55,326 bases of DNA from Rheinheimera nanhaiensis E407-8 (GCF_000296695.1 NZ_BAFK01000024.1:1-55326), one strand, 5' to 3'; shown: positions 25,736-36,179, numbered from the stretch's first letter. Notes: a model not told the origin generated them from the letters alone. Made by a program: numbers and translations.

Positions 25736-25763
25736 AACACACCCGCCAATTGGCGGGTGTGTT
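25736..25763 (-). terminator. Terminator after the S9 oligopeptidase gene
   Basis: A perfect 12-bp palindromic stem (25736-25747 with 25752-25763) around AATT, 33 bases after the S9 peptidase stop on the minus strand. A short T-rich tail follows. It also separates that gene from deoB. Confidence 0.75.
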
Positions 25764-25795
25764 AGCGGCATAACGCTCATTGTTTAACAGAGCGC

Positions 25796-27964
25796 TTATG
25801 GCAGCTGAGTGTAACCCATGTTGTAAAGCGCAAAGCTGAACACATCGGCAGCCTGGTCAATTTGCATTGATACCGGCATACCTGCGCCGTGGCCGGCTTT
25901 AACATCAATACGGATCAGCTGCGGGTTTACACCACTGTCTTTGGCTTGCAGCTCAGCGGCAAACTTAAAGGAGTGCGCCGGTACTACCCTGTCATCATGA
26001 TCGGCAGTAGTAATCATGGTGGCCGGATAAGTGACGCCCTGCTTCACATTATGTACCGGTGAGTAACCCAGTAAGTAGTTAAACATCTCCGGGCTTTGCT
26101 CACTGGTGCCGTAGTCATAGGCCCAACCGGCCCCCGCCGTGAAGGTGTGGTAACGCAGCATATCCAGTACACCCACCGCCGGAATCGCCACTTTGAACAA
26201 CTCTGGCCGCTGGGTCATTACCGCCCCCACCAGCAAGCCACCGTTTGAACCACCGCGCAGCGCTAACTTATCTTTACTGGTGTAGCCTTGTTTTTGCAGA
26301 TACTCTGCCGCCGCAATAAAATCGTCAAACACGTTTTGCTTATTCAGCTGGGTACCGGCAGCGTGCCAGGCTTTGCCGTATTCCCCCCCGCCGCGGATAT
26401 TGGCCACCGCATAGACACCACCTAAATCCATCCACACGGCATTGGCTACGCTGAAAGACGGTGTCAGGCTAATGTTAAAGCCACCATAGCCATACAAAAT
26501 GGCCGGGTTTGCGCCGTTGCGTTTCACATCTTTGCGGTAGCTGATGATCATCGGTACCCGGGTGCCGTCTTTTGAGGTGTAAAACACCTGCTCAGAGGTG
26601 TAATTGGCCGGGTCAAACTGGGTTTTCGGCTGATTAAACAGGCTTGATTCCCCCGTCTGCGGGGCAAATTGATAGATGCTGCTGGGCGTAGTGTAATTGG
26701 CAAAGCTGTAATACACCTCGCTGTCATCTTTCTTGCCGCTAAAACCGCCTACGCTGCCCACACCCGGCAGGCTTATTTCGCGTACCAGTTTGCCGTCATA
26801 ATCAAACTGCTTCACCTGCGCCACGGCATCAACAATGTAGTTAGCAAAAATAGCGCCTGCCGCCGTGCTGGCGCGCAGCACATGTTCAGTTTCAGCAATC
26901 AGGGTTTGCCAGTGCTCTGGCTGCGGTTTGGCGGCATCGGCCACCACCACTTTGCGGTTGGGTGCATCGCGGTTGGTAATCAACAGCAATTTATCACCCA
27001 CAGCATCCAGTAAGTCGACATCAGAGCTGGTATCGTCCACCACGGTGACAAAGCTGCTGTCGGCTTTAGTCAGATCTTTAACAAACAACTTGTTGCCAGA
27101 GGTAGACACCGCCGCTGAGACCAGTAAATAACGGTCATCATCGGTTACTGTGGCGCCGACATAGCGGTGTTTTTCAGCCTCAGTGGCGCCAAACACCACC
27201 TGATCGGCCGACTGCGGTGTGCCCAGCTTGTGGTAATACAGCTTATGCTGATCTGTCATGGCAGAGAGCTCACTGCCATCAGGCTTGTCATAGCTTGAGT
27301 AGAAGAAACCGTCATTACCCACCCAGCTGATACCACTGAATTTGATATCGACCAGCGTATCGCCAATTTGCTGCTTGGTTTCCACATCAATAACAATCAC
27401 TTTACGCCAGTCACTGCCACCTTCAGAAATAGCGTAAGCCGCCAGGCTGCCATCGCGGGAAAAGCTGATGTCTGCCATCGAGGTGGTGCCATCCGGGCTG
27501 AAAGTATTGGGGTCTAAAAACACTTCACTGCTGCCATCGTCTTTTAACCGATACAGCACAAACTGGTTTTGCAAGCCGTCGTTACGGTAGAAGTATCGAT
27601 ATTTGCCTTCTTTAAAAGGTGCGCCTACCCGTTCGAAGTTCCATGATTGCTGTAGCTTGTCACGGATCACGCCGCGGTAAGGAATTTGTGCCAGATAATC
27701 AAAAGTCACCTGGTTTTGCGCTTTAACCCAGGCTTCGGTTTCGCTGCTGCGATCATCTTCCAGCCAGCGGTAAGGGTCGGCAACCTGTTGGCCGAAGTAA
27801 GTGTCCACTACCTCACCTTTTGCCGTTTGCGGGTAGCTTATAGGGGCGTTCTTTTCTTGCGTCATAGTGGTGGTGTTATTTGCCTGGTTATTACTGTCTG
27901 TCTCTGGTGCACCGCCACAAGCGGCCAGCAAAGACACAGCAACAATACTTAACAGATGTTTCAT
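25796..27964 (-). CDS. Prolyl oligopeptidase family (S9A) serine peptidase, lipoprotein
   Basis: Cleaves short proline-containing peptides. The 722-residue product has a lipoprotein signal ([10 protein letters not shown], Cys near residue 16), then a low-complexity linker, a seven-bladed beta-propeller (about residues 80-430) and an alpha/beta hydrolase domain. The catalytic Ser573 is in RGGSNGGLL, the Asp is in DHDDRVV (655-661) and His692 is in [20 protein letters not shown] and [16 protein letters not shown] near residues 490 and 523 are family blocks. The lipid anchor suggests it acts in the periplasm or at the outer membrane on peptides from outside. It is monocistronic, between the deo block and the tRNA cluster. 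Confidence 0.94.
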   Translation of the reverse strand: MKHLLSIVAVSLLAACGGAPETDSNNQANNTTTMTQEKNAPISYPQTAKGEVVDTYFGQQVADPYRWLEDDRSSETEAWVKAQNQVTFDYLAQIPYRGVIRDKLQQSWNFERVGAPFKEGKYRYFYRNDGLQNQFVLYRLKDDGSSEVFLDPNTFSPDGTTSMADISFSRDGSLAAYAISEGGSDWRKVIVIDVETKQQIGDTLVDIKFSGISWVGNDGFFYSSYDKPDGSELSAMTDQHKLYYHKLGTPQSADQVVFGATEAEKHRYVGATVTDDDRYLLVSAAVSTSGNKLFVKDLTKADSSFVTVVDDTSSDVDLLDAVGDKLLLITNRDAPNRKVVVADAAKPQPEHWQTLIAETEHVLRASTAAGAIFANYIVDAVAQVKQFDYDGKLVREISLPGVGSVGGFSGKKDDSEVYYSFANYTTPSSIYQFAPQTGESSLFNQPKTQFDPANYTSEQVFYTSKDGTRVPMIISYRKDVKRNGANPAILYGYGGFNISLTPSFSVANAVWMDLGGVYAVANIRGGGEYGKAWHAAGTQLNKQNVFDDFIAAAEYLQKQGYTSKDKLALRGGSNGGLLVGAVMTQRPELFKVAIPAVGVLDMLRYHTFTAGAGWAYDYGTSEQSPEMFNYLLGYSPVHNVKQGVTYPATMITTADHDDRVVPAHSFKFAAELQAKDSGVNPQLIRIDVKAGHGAGMPVSMQIDQAADVFSFALYNMGYTQLP

Positions 27965-28084
27965 CGCAGAGGACCTCGGATTATTGTTGTTATGTCGGGC
28001 CTGAGCTTAACAAAGATGCCGCAATTTGCCTATTTCTGCCCGGCAGGTTTTCCCTGCTATTGGTCTGAAAAATGCGGCAGGCGA

Positions 28085-28117
28085 AAAAGCAAAACGCCAG
28101 CACGAGGCTGGCGTTTT
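28085..28117 (-). terminator. Terminator of the tRNA operon
   Basis: On the minus strand AAAACGCCAGC pairs with GCTGGCGTTTT around five bases (stem 28091-28117), followed by GC and five T. It lies seven bases beyond the last tRNA 3' end. Confidence 0.88.
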
Positions 28118-28123
28118 ACATTA

Positions 28124-28199
28124 TGGTGCCCAGAGGCGGAATCGAACCACCGACACGCGGATTTTCAATCCGCTGCTCTACCGACTGAGCTATCTGGGC
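28124..28199 (-). tRNA. tRNA-Phe (GAA), second copy
   Basis: 76 bases including an encoded CCA. The acceptor stem GCCCAGA/TCTGGGC, D-arm AGCTCAGTCGGTAGAGC, anticodon loop TTGAAAA with GAA, and T-arm GGTTCGATTC are all intact. The sequence is identical to the copy at 28358-28433. Confidence 0.97.
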
Positions 28200-28218
28200 A
28201 AAACTGAGTGACGCTAAA

Positions 28219-28294
<76 letters not shown>

Positions 28295-28357
28295 TGCGAC
28301 AACGTGGAAAAAGCTGTTGAAGTCTGATAGGTTACAACAACTTAGCACCGAAACTTA

Positions 28358-28433
28358 TGGTGCCCAGAGGCGGAATCGAACCACCGACACGCGGATTTTC
28401 AATCCGCTGCTCTACCGACTGAGCTATCTGGGC
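28358..28433 (-). tRNA. tRNA-Phe (GAA), first copy in the operon
   Basis: 76 bases with encoded CCA, identical to the copy at 28124-28199, with GAA anticodon and complete cloverleaf. It is first in the transcript, only about a dozen bases after the predicted promoter -10 box. Confidence 0.97.
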
Positions 28434-28445
28434 AACGCGGGTCGT

Positions 28446-28474
28446 ATTAAACGGATTTTGCCATGTTAAGTCAA
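28446..28474 (-). promoter_or_regulatory. Sigma-70 promoter of the tRNA-Phe/Thr/Phe operon
   Basis: On the minus strand TTGACT (28474-28469), a 17-base spacer and TTTAAT (28451-28446), followed by a GC-rich stretch ACGACCCGCG before the tRNA. An AT-rich segment lies upstream of the -35. A GC-rich discriminator and AT-rich upstream element are typical of growth-rate and ppGpp controlled stable RNA promoters. Confidence 0.82.
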
Positions 28475-28662
28475 CAGATATTTTAACGGCTCAGGTGCGT
28501 TAGCTTATTAGTTGAGCAAAAGTGCCATTTAACCCGCTTAGCGGCAAAACAACCGCCAGCAGTAAGCATAAAATACGCCGCTATGTTAATTGCGAAAAGT
28601 TGTTAAAATAGCGGGCAAAACACAGCGACGGCAGTGATACGCAGCCACGAATTGGATAGCGC

Positions 28663-31425
28663 ATGGAACAGACTTCTTTTAGTAAAGCCATTTTTAAACC
28701 CCTGACGCTGTTATCAGTCATTGCGCTGGTAGCACAGGCCGCCATGTTTACTTTACTTAACCAGCCAGAACCAGGCTTGGGCGCTGCGCAGCTGGACCGG
28801 TTAACGGCCGACACCCGTCTGGTGTCACGCGCGCTGCTCCCTTTGTTGCAAAACAATGATATTAGCGCAGCCGAGCAGGTGTTATTGCAAACCCGGAATG
28901 GCGATGCCAACCGCGCTTTGTATCTGTATCGGCAAACCGCTGATGGCACGACTGAGCTTATTGCCAATACCAATAATGTGCAGGGGTTTGTGCCGCAGCC
29001 GTTATGGCAGGCGCAAGGCATTCAGCAAGACCAGCATTTGGTGGTGCAACAGGTGATTAGCGTGCCGGGGCAGCAAGCCGCGCTGCTGGTGTATGTACAG
29101 CAACTGCAGGTTAAACCCTGGTGGCCTTATGCCGCAGCCTTTGGCATTAGCCTGCTGCTGGCACTGGTACTTAGCGGGTTATTTGCCATGGGCATTGCCG
29201 GCTTTTTTAGCCGCCGCATTAAACCGCTGTTACAGGGAACCCGCCAGGCGTTGGAGAAAGCGCAGTTTAATACCAGTCTGGACAGCCACGCGAAAGACAG
29301 TTATGGCGAGCTGGCCAGCTGTATTAACCAGTTGTTCCGCCGTATTGATGAGGCGCAGCAGGGCCTGGCAGAGTCTGAGCAAAACATTAAAACGCTGAAG
29401 CAGGAAGTAGAAGCGCGCATTAAAGAGCGCACTGATGCACTGGAAACCGCCAAGCTGACCGCTGAGAAAGCCAACGAAGCCAAATCTACCTTTTTGGCTA
29501 CCATGAGCCATGAAATTCGCACTCCGATGAACGGCATTATCGGCACTATCGATCTGCTGCGCAAAACCCAGCTATCTACCTCTCAATTCAGAATGACTGA
29601 CACCGTACGCGAATCGTCCTTCTCGTTGCTGCGCATTTTGGACGATATTCTCGATTTCTCCAAAATAGAAGCCGGCAAGTTAGAACTGGAAACCATACCG
29701 CTGTCGCTGGTCGAAATCATTGAAGCGGTGGGCCGTATTTTGGTGTCGGTTGCCCATCAGCGGCAAATTGACCTTAAGCTGTTTATCGACCCACGCATTC
29801 CCGATGGCCTGATTGGCGATCCGGTGCGGCTGCGGCAAATTCTGTACAATCTGGCCGGTAATGCGATTAAATTTACCCAGACCACACCGGAAAAAACCGG
29901 TTTAGTGATCATTAAAGCCGAGCTGCTGGAAGAAAACATGGATTTCAGCCAAATCCAGTTCAGCATTATCGACAATGGTAAAGGCATGACACAGCGCCAG
30001 ATAAGCTATGTGTTTCAGCCATTTAACCAGGCTGAGGGCTCCATTACCCGTAAGTTTGGCGGCACCGGTCTGGGGTTATCAATCTGTCAGCGCTTAACCA
30101 CGCTGATGTATGGCGATATCAATGTCAGCAGCCAGGTAGATAAAGGCACTGAGTTTACCGTGCGCATTCCGATGCGCCGCTCAGATGAAATTCACTATCT
30201 GGACAAAGAGCTGCTGCGGGATATTCACCTGTGCCTGTTTAGCAGCGATGAGCACAATCAGATGCACTTGCAGGCTTACTTTAACCACACCGGCGCTGAA
30301 TTGGAGAGCGAGAGCCAGTTTGATAGTCTGTTGCAGCGCGCCAAACAGATGCGGCCTTTGCCACCAAAGCAAGCCGCAGTGTGGGTGCTGGACGCCACTT
30401 ATGAGCAAATCTCCGCCAACCAGATTGACCAGTTACAACAACTGGACAGCATGGCCCAGGTGCAGTTTGTGGTGATCACCAATCAGGTAGAGCTGTCTGA
30501 GCGCAGTAACGACCGGGTCTATTACCTGCATAGTTCGCCTATTTGTCGCAGCCACTTGTACGATGCTGTGCTAATTGCTGCCAAACGCAAAGCTAAACCG
30601 GTATATGCCGGCGAAAAAGTGGCGGTAGCCGCAGCACCGTCGATAGAACAGGCCCGTAAAGAGCGGCGCCTGGTGCTGCTGGCAGAAGACAACCTGATGA
30701 ACCAACGCGTGATTGTCGACCAGCTCAATGCACTGGGCTATGCCGTTGAAGTGGCAGATGATGGTGTCATCGCGCTGGAAAAGTGGCGCCGCTACCATTA
30801 CCCACTGCTGCTGACCGATTTGCATATGCCCAATATGAGCGGCTACGATTTAGCCAGTGCCATTCGCAAAGAAAGCTTGCATATTAGCGAGGGTGCTGAG
30901 TTTACCCGCATTATTGCCGTTACCGCTAATGCGTTAAAAGGCGAAGAGCAAAAATGCCTCAGCATTGGTATGGATGGCTATATCACCAAACCGATAGAAC
31001 TTGCCACACTGCAAACCATGTTGTCACGCTGGTTACCCCACCCTACAGCGCAAAAACCGCTGCCAACAGCCGCCAGCGATAACGGCCAGCATAATTCGCC
31101 GATTTGCTTTACCACCATCGCCAATTTCCTTGGCAATGATCCGGCCAAACATGAGGAGCATTTGAATTACTTTGTTAAACACGCTGCCGACTTACTGCAA
31201 ACCCTGGCACAGCATGTTACTGCACAAGAGCGCAGTGGTGTGCGCTCGGTAGCACATCAGTTTAAAGCGGTTGCCAAGAGCATCGGTGCTCTAAGTTTGG
31301 CCGAGCAAGCGTTAAAGCTGGAGAAAGCCGCCGAAGAAAGCGACTGGCCGGTGATTAACGAGCATATTCGCCTGATGCAGGAAAAATATCAGGACGTGGT
31401 TAGTTACGTGAAGCAGCGGTATTAA
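28663..31425 (+). CDS. barA: Hybrid sensor histidine kinase BarA (GacS type)
   Basis: Tripartite sensor kinase that phosphorylates the response regulator UvrY/GacA, which drives Csr small RNAs and controls carbon use, biofilm and virulence genes. The 920-residue product closely matches the E. coli length of 918. Membrane helices lie at about residues 12-32 and 157-181, with a periplasmic region between, then HAMP (about 182-235), HisKA with His283 in [13 protein letters not shown], a HATPase domain with [16 protein letters not shown] and GGTGLGL (about 398-472), a degenerate receiver-like region (about 518-640), a true receiver with phospho-acceptor Asp719 in [11 protein letters not shown], and an HPt domain with His865 in AHQFKAV. 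It stands alone, divergent from the tRNA operon. Confidence 0.93.
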   Translation: MEQTSFSKAIFKPLTLLSVIALVAQAAMFTLLNQPEPGLGAAQLDRLTADTRLVSRALLPLLQNNDISAAEQVLLQTRNGDANRALYLYRQTADGTTELIANTNNVQGFVPQPLWQAQGIQQDQHLVVQQVISVPGQQAALLVYVQQLQVKPWWPYAAAFGISLLLALVLSGLFAMGIAGFFSRRIKPLLQGTRQALEKAQFNTSLDSHAKDSYGELASCINQLFRRIDEAQQGLAESEQNIKTLKQEVEARIKERTDALETAKLTAEKANEAKSTFLATMSHEIRTPMNGIIGTIDLLRKTQLSTSQFRMTDTVRESSFSLLRILDDILDFSKIEAGKLELETIPLSLVEIIEAVGRILVSVAHQRQIDLKLFIDPRIPDGLIGDPVRLRQILYNLAGNAIKFTQTTPEKTGLVIIKAELLEENMDFSQIQFSIIDNGKGMTQRQISYVFQPFNQAEGSITRKFGGTGLGLSICQRLTTLMYGDINVSSQVDKGTEFTVRIPMRRSDEIHYLDKELLRDIHLCLFSSDEHNQMHLQAYFNHTGAELESESQFDSLLQRAKQMRPLPPKQAAVWVLDATYEQISANQIDQLQQLDSMAQVQFVVITNQVELSERSNDRVYYLHSSPICRSHLYDAVLIAAKRKAKPVYAGEKVAVAAAPSIEQARKERRLVLLAEDNLMNQRVIVDQLNALGYAVEVADDGVIALEKWRRYHYPLLLTDLHMPNMSGYDLASAIRKESLHISEGAEFTRIIAVTANALKGEEQKCLSIGMDGYITKPIELATLQTMLSRWLPHPTAQKPLPTAASDNGQHNSPICFTTIANFLGNDPAKHEEHLNYFVKHAADLLQTLAQHVTAQERSGVRSVAHQFKAVAKSIGALSLAEQALKLEKAAEESDWPVINEHIRLMQEKYQDVVSYVKQRY

Positions 31426-31436
31426 GCGATATCCTT

Positions 31437-31466
31437 TGTAAAACAACGCCAGCATTTGGCTGGCGT
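31437..31466 (-). terminator. Terminator after the endonuclease gene
   Basis: On the minus strand an 8-bp stem (31459-31466 with 31446-31453) around five bases is followed by the T-rich stretch TGTTTTA. It starts 10 bases after the endonuclease stop and may also cap barA from the other side. Confidence 0.65.
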
Positions 31467-31475
31467 CTCACATGC

Positions 31476-33104
31476 TTAATTGCCCCAGATGGCGCTGACA
31501 AACTGCGGATGGTCAACAAAGGGGTTACGGTTACCCTGATATTGATAGGCCGCATCGTTACGGTCACGCTCTTTCTGGCTTACCGGGTCCAACTGGTGCC
31601 ATTGCTTTAACAGCTGCAATAACCAGCTTTCAAATACCTGAGTACTGGTGCCGTTCAAGGCGGCATTGGCTTCAGTGCTGTTGCTTTGCCAGCCCATTAG
31701 CTGATCCTGATAACGGGTCGCCATATAAAAATACGCCCGGGCAATATCACCTTTAAACTCGTCGATGGGCTCAAATACAGTACCGTTATAGCCACTGCCG
31801 CTTAACGCCGTGCCAAGCTTAGAACCGTTTGCAGAGGTGTAACTGGCGCTGCCCACTTTACCGTATGGATAACTGCTACGTTTTGAGTTAACAAAGCCAT
31901 CTGTGGCGAAGATATGATGCACATCCGAGTTCATCGGCTCTACTGCACCGCCAAACCAGCTGCGTGGAAACGAATGCTCACGGTTGTAGCAATCTGCCTC
32001 ACTGTTGTAGGTGCCACACTGATCTACACCAGCGGCATATACATAAGCGTCAGTTGCCGCCGGGTTTTCAGAGTAAATATCCAAAATAGTGCCGTCTTGC
32101 TCATAATAATTATCCAGTTCGTTGACGGTAAAAAACGTCCACAAGGCACTGTAACCCTGCGCCGTATGGCTTTTAATAATATTATGCAAAGCAGTTTTTA
32201 ATGTGTAGCCGGTTAACCCGGCCGCCTCAGCGTAGTAGGCATCCAGATCGGTACCGTCACCACCACTACTGCCCACGGTAAAGGTATGTGTTTGTTGATA
32301 GCTAAAATTACCGCCGGTAAACACTTCGACGCCATTAATGCTCAGGCTATAGCTACCATTACCATAACTACAACAAATCCCATCACCGTAACTGTCATCA
32401 ATGCGGAAGCTGTATGCACCATCAGTCAGGCACCACTGCTCGGTGTACAAGGTGTTGTTACTCAGGCTGCCACTGGCATAGGGCTGTTGGTTATCGTCAT
32501 CTGTCAGCTGCCAGCTGGTTTCACTGGCATAACTGTCTGTGGTTAAAGAAAAGGTTGCTGTTGTTGCCGCGCAACCTGCAGGCGGCGGTTCAACCGGCGT
32601 GGTGGTTGGCTGAAAGTCATCAACATACACCAACTCGCTGCCATCAAAACCACTAACGTCATAAAACCGCAGCCCCACCTCAATATGGGTATTGCTGGTT
32701 GCGGTATAACTGTAGCTTAACGTCTGCCATTGCCCGATCAGGTTTTCGTTAGAGTAGCCCTGATAGCCATTTACATACAGCCGGGCGCGCACATGGCCTT
32801 CAGTATGATATACCGCTGTGCTGAAGTTATACGTTTGACCGGCGCTGACATTAACCGACTGGCGGATATCAGTATTGGCCTGGTCACCGGTGTTAACCGT
32901 TATCGCAGCCGCTTTATCGCCAACAAGCTTTATTGTGGTAGACGGGCTCAGCGCAATGCCACTGTCAATCAGGCTCCAACTGGCCGGCTGGTTGCCGCTC
33001 CATTGCTCAAAGCCACCATTAAGTACTGTTGCCTGAGCGGCGCCAGTGATACAGCTAAATAATGCCAGTGCAAGGGATAAGTTTTTCATTGTTATTTTTT
33101 TCAT
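31476..33104 (-). CDS. Secreted endonuclease I family nuclease with N-terminal accessory domains
   Basis: Extracellular or periplasmic DNase/RNase. The 542-residue product has a signal peptide (hydrophobic residues 8-25, cleavage after AQA), a jelly-roll-like domain (about 26-168, starting LNGGFEQW and ending ELVYVDDFQP, as in carbohydrate-binding modules), a proline-rich linker, a Cys-containing beta domain (about 180-278, DDSYGDGICCSYGNGSYSL) and the endonuclease I domain (about 285-540). The last has NREHSFPRSWFGG with the catalytic His, DVHHIFATDGFVNSKR and a C-terminal ERDRNDAAYQYQGNRNPFVDHP. The final motif is diagnostic of the family. AAGGACA precedes the ATG at 33104. It probably helps to use DNA as a nutrient or to clear biofilm DNA. 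Confidence 0.9.
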   Translation of the reverse strand: MKKITMKNLSLALALFSCITGAAQATVLNGGFEQWSGNQPASWSLIDSGIALSPSTTIKLVGDKAAAITVNTGDQANTDIRQSVNVSAGQTYNFSTAVYHTEGHVRARLYVNGYQGYSNENLIGQWQTLSYSYTATSNTHIEVGLRFYDVSGFDGSELVYVDDFQPTTTPVEPPPAGCAATTATFSLTTDSYASETSWQLTDDDNQQPYASGSLSNNTLYTEQWCLTDGAYSFRIDDSYGDGICCSYGNGSYSLSINGVEVFTGGNFSYQQTHTFTVGSSGGDGTDLDAYYAEAAGLTGYTLKTALHNIIKSHTAQGYSALWTFFTVNELDNYYEQDGTILDIYSENPAATDAYVYAAGVDQCGTYNSEADCYNREHSFPRSWFGGAVEPMNSDVHHIFATDGFVNSKRSSYPYGKVGSASYTSANGSKLGTALSGSGYNGTVFEPIDEFKGDIARAYFYMATRYQDQLMGWQSNSTEANAALNGTSTQVFESWLLQLLKQWHQLDPVSQKERDRNDAAYQYQGNRNPFVDHPQFVSAIWGN

Positions 33105-33207
33105 TCTGGTTGTCCTTGGCTAAATGCCGCCGGCGCCACCGCCGACAGCATCACTACACTAAAGCAAATTAATTGGATAAAAATAGCGCAGATATGAATT
33201 TTTTATT

Positions 33208-33233
33208 AAAAAAAAGGGCAGCCGAAGCTGCCC
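33208..33233 (-). terminator. Rho-independent terminator after aceA
   Basis: On the minus strand GGGCAGC TTCG GCTGCCC (33233-33216) with a UUCG tetraloop is followed by eight T (33215-33208). It is an excellent terminator, about 35 bases after the aceA stop. Confidence 0.93.
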
Positions 33234-33267
33234 AACTGTCAGTTACCTGACCACGTAGCGTAAGGGG

Positions 33268-34863
33268 TTAGAACTGGTTCATGGTGTTATGGGCACCACC
33301 GGCTTTTAATGCCGCTTCACCAGAGAAATACTCTTTGTGATCATCACCGATGTCAGAGCCAGACATATTCTGGTGCTTAACACAGGCAATGCCCTGGCGG
33401 ATTTCTTTGCGCTGCACGCCTTCAACGTAGCCCAGCATACCGGCGGCACCAAAGTACTCTTTGGCCAGGTTGTCAGTAGACAGTGCTGCCGTATGGTAAG
33501 TGGGTAAGGTGATCAGGTGATGGAAGATACCGGCTTCACGGGCCGCATCGGCCTGGAAGGTACGGATACGGTTATCAGCCTCTTGTGCCAGCTCTGTCGT
33601 ATCATAGTCGGCGCTCATCAGCTGGGCCCGATCATAGGCGGAAATGTCTTTACCGGCCGCTTTCCAGGCATCAAACACCTGCTGACGGAAATTCAGTGTC
33701 CAGTTGAAGCTTGGGCTGTTGTTGTACACCAGCTTAGCGCCAGGCACCACTTCGCGGATACGGTCAACCATTTCTTTGATCTGGCCAATGTGCGGCTTTT
33801 CGGTTTCAATCCACAGTAAATCGGCACCGTGCTGCAGTGAGGTAATACAATCCAGCACTACCCGGTCTACGCCACTGCCTTGTTTAAACTGGAACAAACC
33901 ACTGGCTAAACGTTTTGGCTTTAACAGTTTACCATTGGCTTTTACCACCACATCGCCGTTAGCAATATCATCAGCACTGCTGATGTAATCACCATCTAAG
34001 AAGCTGTTGTACTTATCGCCCAGATCGCCCGGTGTTTTGGTAACCGCAATTTGCTTGGTTAAACCGGCGCCTAATGAATCGGTACGGGCCACAATAATGC
34101 CATCATCCACGCCCAGCTCTAAAAAGGCGTAACGCACAGCGTTAATTTTGGCTAAAAAGTCGGCATGCGGTACTGTCACTTTGCCATCCTGGTGACCGCA
34201 CTGTTTTTCATCTGACACCTGGTTTTCAATTTGAATGGCACAGGCACCGGCTTCAATCATTTTCTTCGCTAATAAATAAGTGGCTTCTTCGTTACCAAAG
34301 CCGGCATCAATATCAGCAATAATTGGTACCACATGGGTTTCAAAATTATCAATTTTGCTTTGCACCGCTGCAGCTTTGGCCGTATCACCGGCTGCGTTGG
34401 CAGCGTCCAGTTCACGGAATAAGCCACCCAATTCACGGGCGTCGGCTTGCTTTAAAAAGGTGTACAGCTCTTCGATTAACGCCGGTACCGCTGTTTTCTC
34501 ATGCATTGACTGATCTGGCAGTGGGCCAAACTCAGAGCGCAGCGCTGCTATCATCCAACCGGACAAGTACAGGTACTTGCGCTTAGTAGTGCCGAAATGT
34601 TTTTTAATGGCAATCAGCTTTTGCTGGCCAACAAAACCATGCCAGCAACCTAAAGATTGCGTGTACTGGCTGCTGTCAGCATCATAAGCGGCCATATCAG
34701 CACGCATTAGTTTGGCAGTGTATTTGGCAATATCTAACCCGGTATTAAAGCGGTTTTGCAGCTTCATCCGCGCAGCTGACTCAGGGTTTATTGCGGCCCA
34801 GGCATCGCCCTGTTGCTGGCGTAACTGGGTAAGGTGTTGAATGGCATCTTGGTAAGCTGACAT
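33268..34863 (-). CDS. aceA: Isocitrate lyase (long form)
   Basis: First enzyme of the glyoxylate shunt: isocitrate to glyoxylate and succinate, needed for growth on acetate and fatty acids. The 531-residue product belongs to the longer class known from Pseudomonas, not the 434-residue enterobacterial class. It has the catalytic KQCGHQDGK motif (Cys near residue 222) with surrounding IQIENQVSDE, the IADIDAGFGNEEAT metal-binding block near residue 185 and YNNSPSFNW near residue 382. AAGAGGA precedes the ATG. It is divergent from a LysR regulator, and aceB lies beyond that gene. Confidence 0.95.
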   Translation of the reverse strand: MSAYQDAIQHLTQLRQQQGDAWAAINPESAARMKLQNRFNTGLDIAKYTAKLMRADMAAYDADSSQYTQSLGCWHGFVGQQKLIAIKKHFGTTKRKYLYLSGWMIAALRSEFGPLPDQSMHEKTAVPALIEELYTFLKQADARELGGLFRELDAANAAGDTAKAAAVQSKIDNFETHVVPIIADIDAGFGNEEATYLLAKKMIEAGACAIQIENQVSDEKQCGHQDGKVTVPHADFLAKINAVRYAFLELGVDDGIIVARTDSLGAGLTKQIAVTKTPGDLGDKYNSFLDGDYISSADDIANGDVVVKANGKLLKPKRLASGLFQFKQGSGVDRVVLDCITSLQHGADLLWIETEKPHIGQIKEMVDRIREVVPGAKLVYNNSPSFNWTLNFRQQVFDAWKAAGKDISAYDRAQLMSADYDTTELAQEADNRIRTFQADAAREAGIFHHLITLPTYHTAALSTDNLAKEYFGAAGMLGYVEGVQRKEIRQGIACVKHQNMSGSDIGDDHKEYFSGEAALKAGGAHNTMNQF

Positions 34864-34943
34864 AGCAGTATCCTCTTGTTGCTTGTTGCCCGGCTTGCCG
34901 GACGCTGACTGTTCCCAGGCTGAATGCTGACCTGTTGCCTTAC

Positions 34944-34972
34944 ACTATAGGTTTCATTTTAATAATTCATAA
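34944..34972 (-). promoter_or_regulatory. Predicted aceA promoter
   Basis: On the minus strand TTATGA (34972-34967), a 17-base AT-rich spacer and TATAGT (34949-34944), about 80 bases upstream of aceA. It lies in the 228-base aceA-lysR divergent region, where the regulator would be expected to bind. Confidence 0.5.
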
Positions 34973-35022
34973 AGGTGATTTTTGTGATGCTGACCATTCA
35001 TATGATTAATACTAAAGTTGGC

Positions 35023-35053
35023 TTGACGCTGGCCCAAGCGCTAATGCTATGAT
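35023..35053 (+). promoter_or_regulatory. Predicted lysR promoter
   Basis: TTGACG (35023-35028) and an extended -10 TGCTATGAT ending at 35053. The 19-base spacer is longer than optimal. It lies 39 bases before the regulator start codon. Confidence 0.4.
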
Positions 35054-35091
35054 TCAGGTCAGTGATGATTAAGGCTTGGGTTATTTAAACG

Positions 35092-36030
35092 ATGAATATT
35101 AACAAGATGGATTTAAACCTGCTGGTGTACCTGGATGTACTGCTGCGGGAGAAAAACGTCACCCGCGCCGCTAACCAGTTAAATATTACCCAGCCGGCCA
35201 TGAGTAACGGCTTAAAACGGCTACGCGATTTACTGAATGACCCGATTTTAGTGCGCACCTCTGACGGTATGGTACCGACCGAGCGCGCCCGTGAGTTGGC
35301 GCCGGTGGTGCGTGGTGTGTTATTAACACTGGAAGAAACGCTGCAGCCGAATAAAGACTTTGAACCGCTAAACAGCCAGCGCGTGTTTCGTATTATGGCC
35401 AGCGATTATGCCGCCTCGACCCTGATACCGGCGCTGCTGAAAAAAATGCGCGTGCTGGCACCCCATACCAGCCTGGACATTATGACACCGTCCGATGTGA
35501 CCTTTCACGACGTGGAAAATGGCAAAGTTGATATGGCGATTAACCGTTTTGATCAGCTGCCGCAGTCGTTCCACCAAAAAACTGTCTGGCGCGATAGCTT
35601 CTCTTGCCTGATTAATGCGCAAAATCCGGTACTGAAAAACTTCAACCTGGACAGCTATTTAAAAGCACAGCATATCTGGGTAAGTAAAACCGGTTTTGGT
35701 GTCGGCGTCGGTATGGACCCAAAAGACGTGCAGAAACTGGGCTGGGTAGACGAAGCGCTGGCCAAACTGGGCAAGCAGCGCAATATCTCCGTGTTTACCC
35801 GTAACTATCATGTGGCCATGCATTTAGCCGTCGGCATAGATTTAATTGCTACCCTGCCCAGCCGCGCCGCTAAGTTGTACGAAAATGATAGCAGCATGGC
35901 CATTATGGACCCGCCCTTTGCCATACCGTCCATTGAACTTAAAATGATCTGGAGCCCGCTGCTGCACCAGGATGCCAGCCATATCTGGTTTCGCCGGCTG
36001 ATTGTTGAAACCGCCGATGAGTTGAACTGA
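35092..36030 (+). CDS. LysR-type transcriptional regulator, between aceA and aceB
   Basis: A 312-residue regulator with an N-terminal winged helix-turn-helix (MDLNLLVYLDVLLREKNVTRAANQLNITQPAMSNGLKRL, described as residues 6-44) and a type 2 periplasmic-binding-like effector domain (about 95-300). The HTH with LNITQPAMSNGL is canonical. It lies between the two glyoxylate-shunt genes, divergent from aceA and convergent with aceB, so control of the shunt is the obvious hypothesis; the effector cannot be read from the sequence. The NodD/PcpR-like pattern of the N-terminus (MDLNLLV, LRDLLNDPILVRTSDGM) is noted. Confidence 0.9.
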   Translation: MNINKMDLNLLVYLDVLLREKNVTRAANQLNITQPAMSNGLKRLRDLLNDPILVRTSDGMVPTERARELAPVVRGVLLTLEETLQPNKDFEPLNSQRVFRIMASDYAASTLIPALLKKMRVLAPHTSLDIMTPSDVTFHDVENGKVDMAINRFDQLPQSFHQKTVWRDSFSCLINAQNPVLKNFNLDSYLKAQHIWVSKTGFGVGVGMDPKDVQKLGWVDEALAKLGKQRNISVFTRNYHVAMHLAVGIDLIATLPSRAAKLYENDSSMAIMDPPFAIPSIELKMIWSPLLHQDASHIWFRRLIVETADELN

Positions 36031-36040
36031 CCCCTCCAAC

Positions 36041-36143
36041 GAAGGCTGGAATCCCGATTTGGTCGACACAGAGTGTCTGAGTGAGCGCGCAAGCGCGAGC
36101 GAGTTGCTGTGGCGAGCCAAAGCGGGAGTTGCAGCCGAAGCCT
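36041..36143. repeat. Long imperfect palindrome between lysR and aceB
   Basis: Arms 36041-36071 and 36107-36143 are imperfect inverted copies: GGCTG, TCCCG, TTTGG, TCG and CACAG blocks align in order with one- or two-base differences. The centre has a nested hairpin GCGC-GCAA-GCGC (about 36084-36095). The element resembles a REP/BIME-like or small non-autonomous element, or a large 3'-end structure of the lysR mRNA. I saw no second copy in the window. Confidence 0.55.
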
Positions 36144-36179
36144 TTCTGCTTGCTTAGGATATATCAACTTTGAAGCCAT

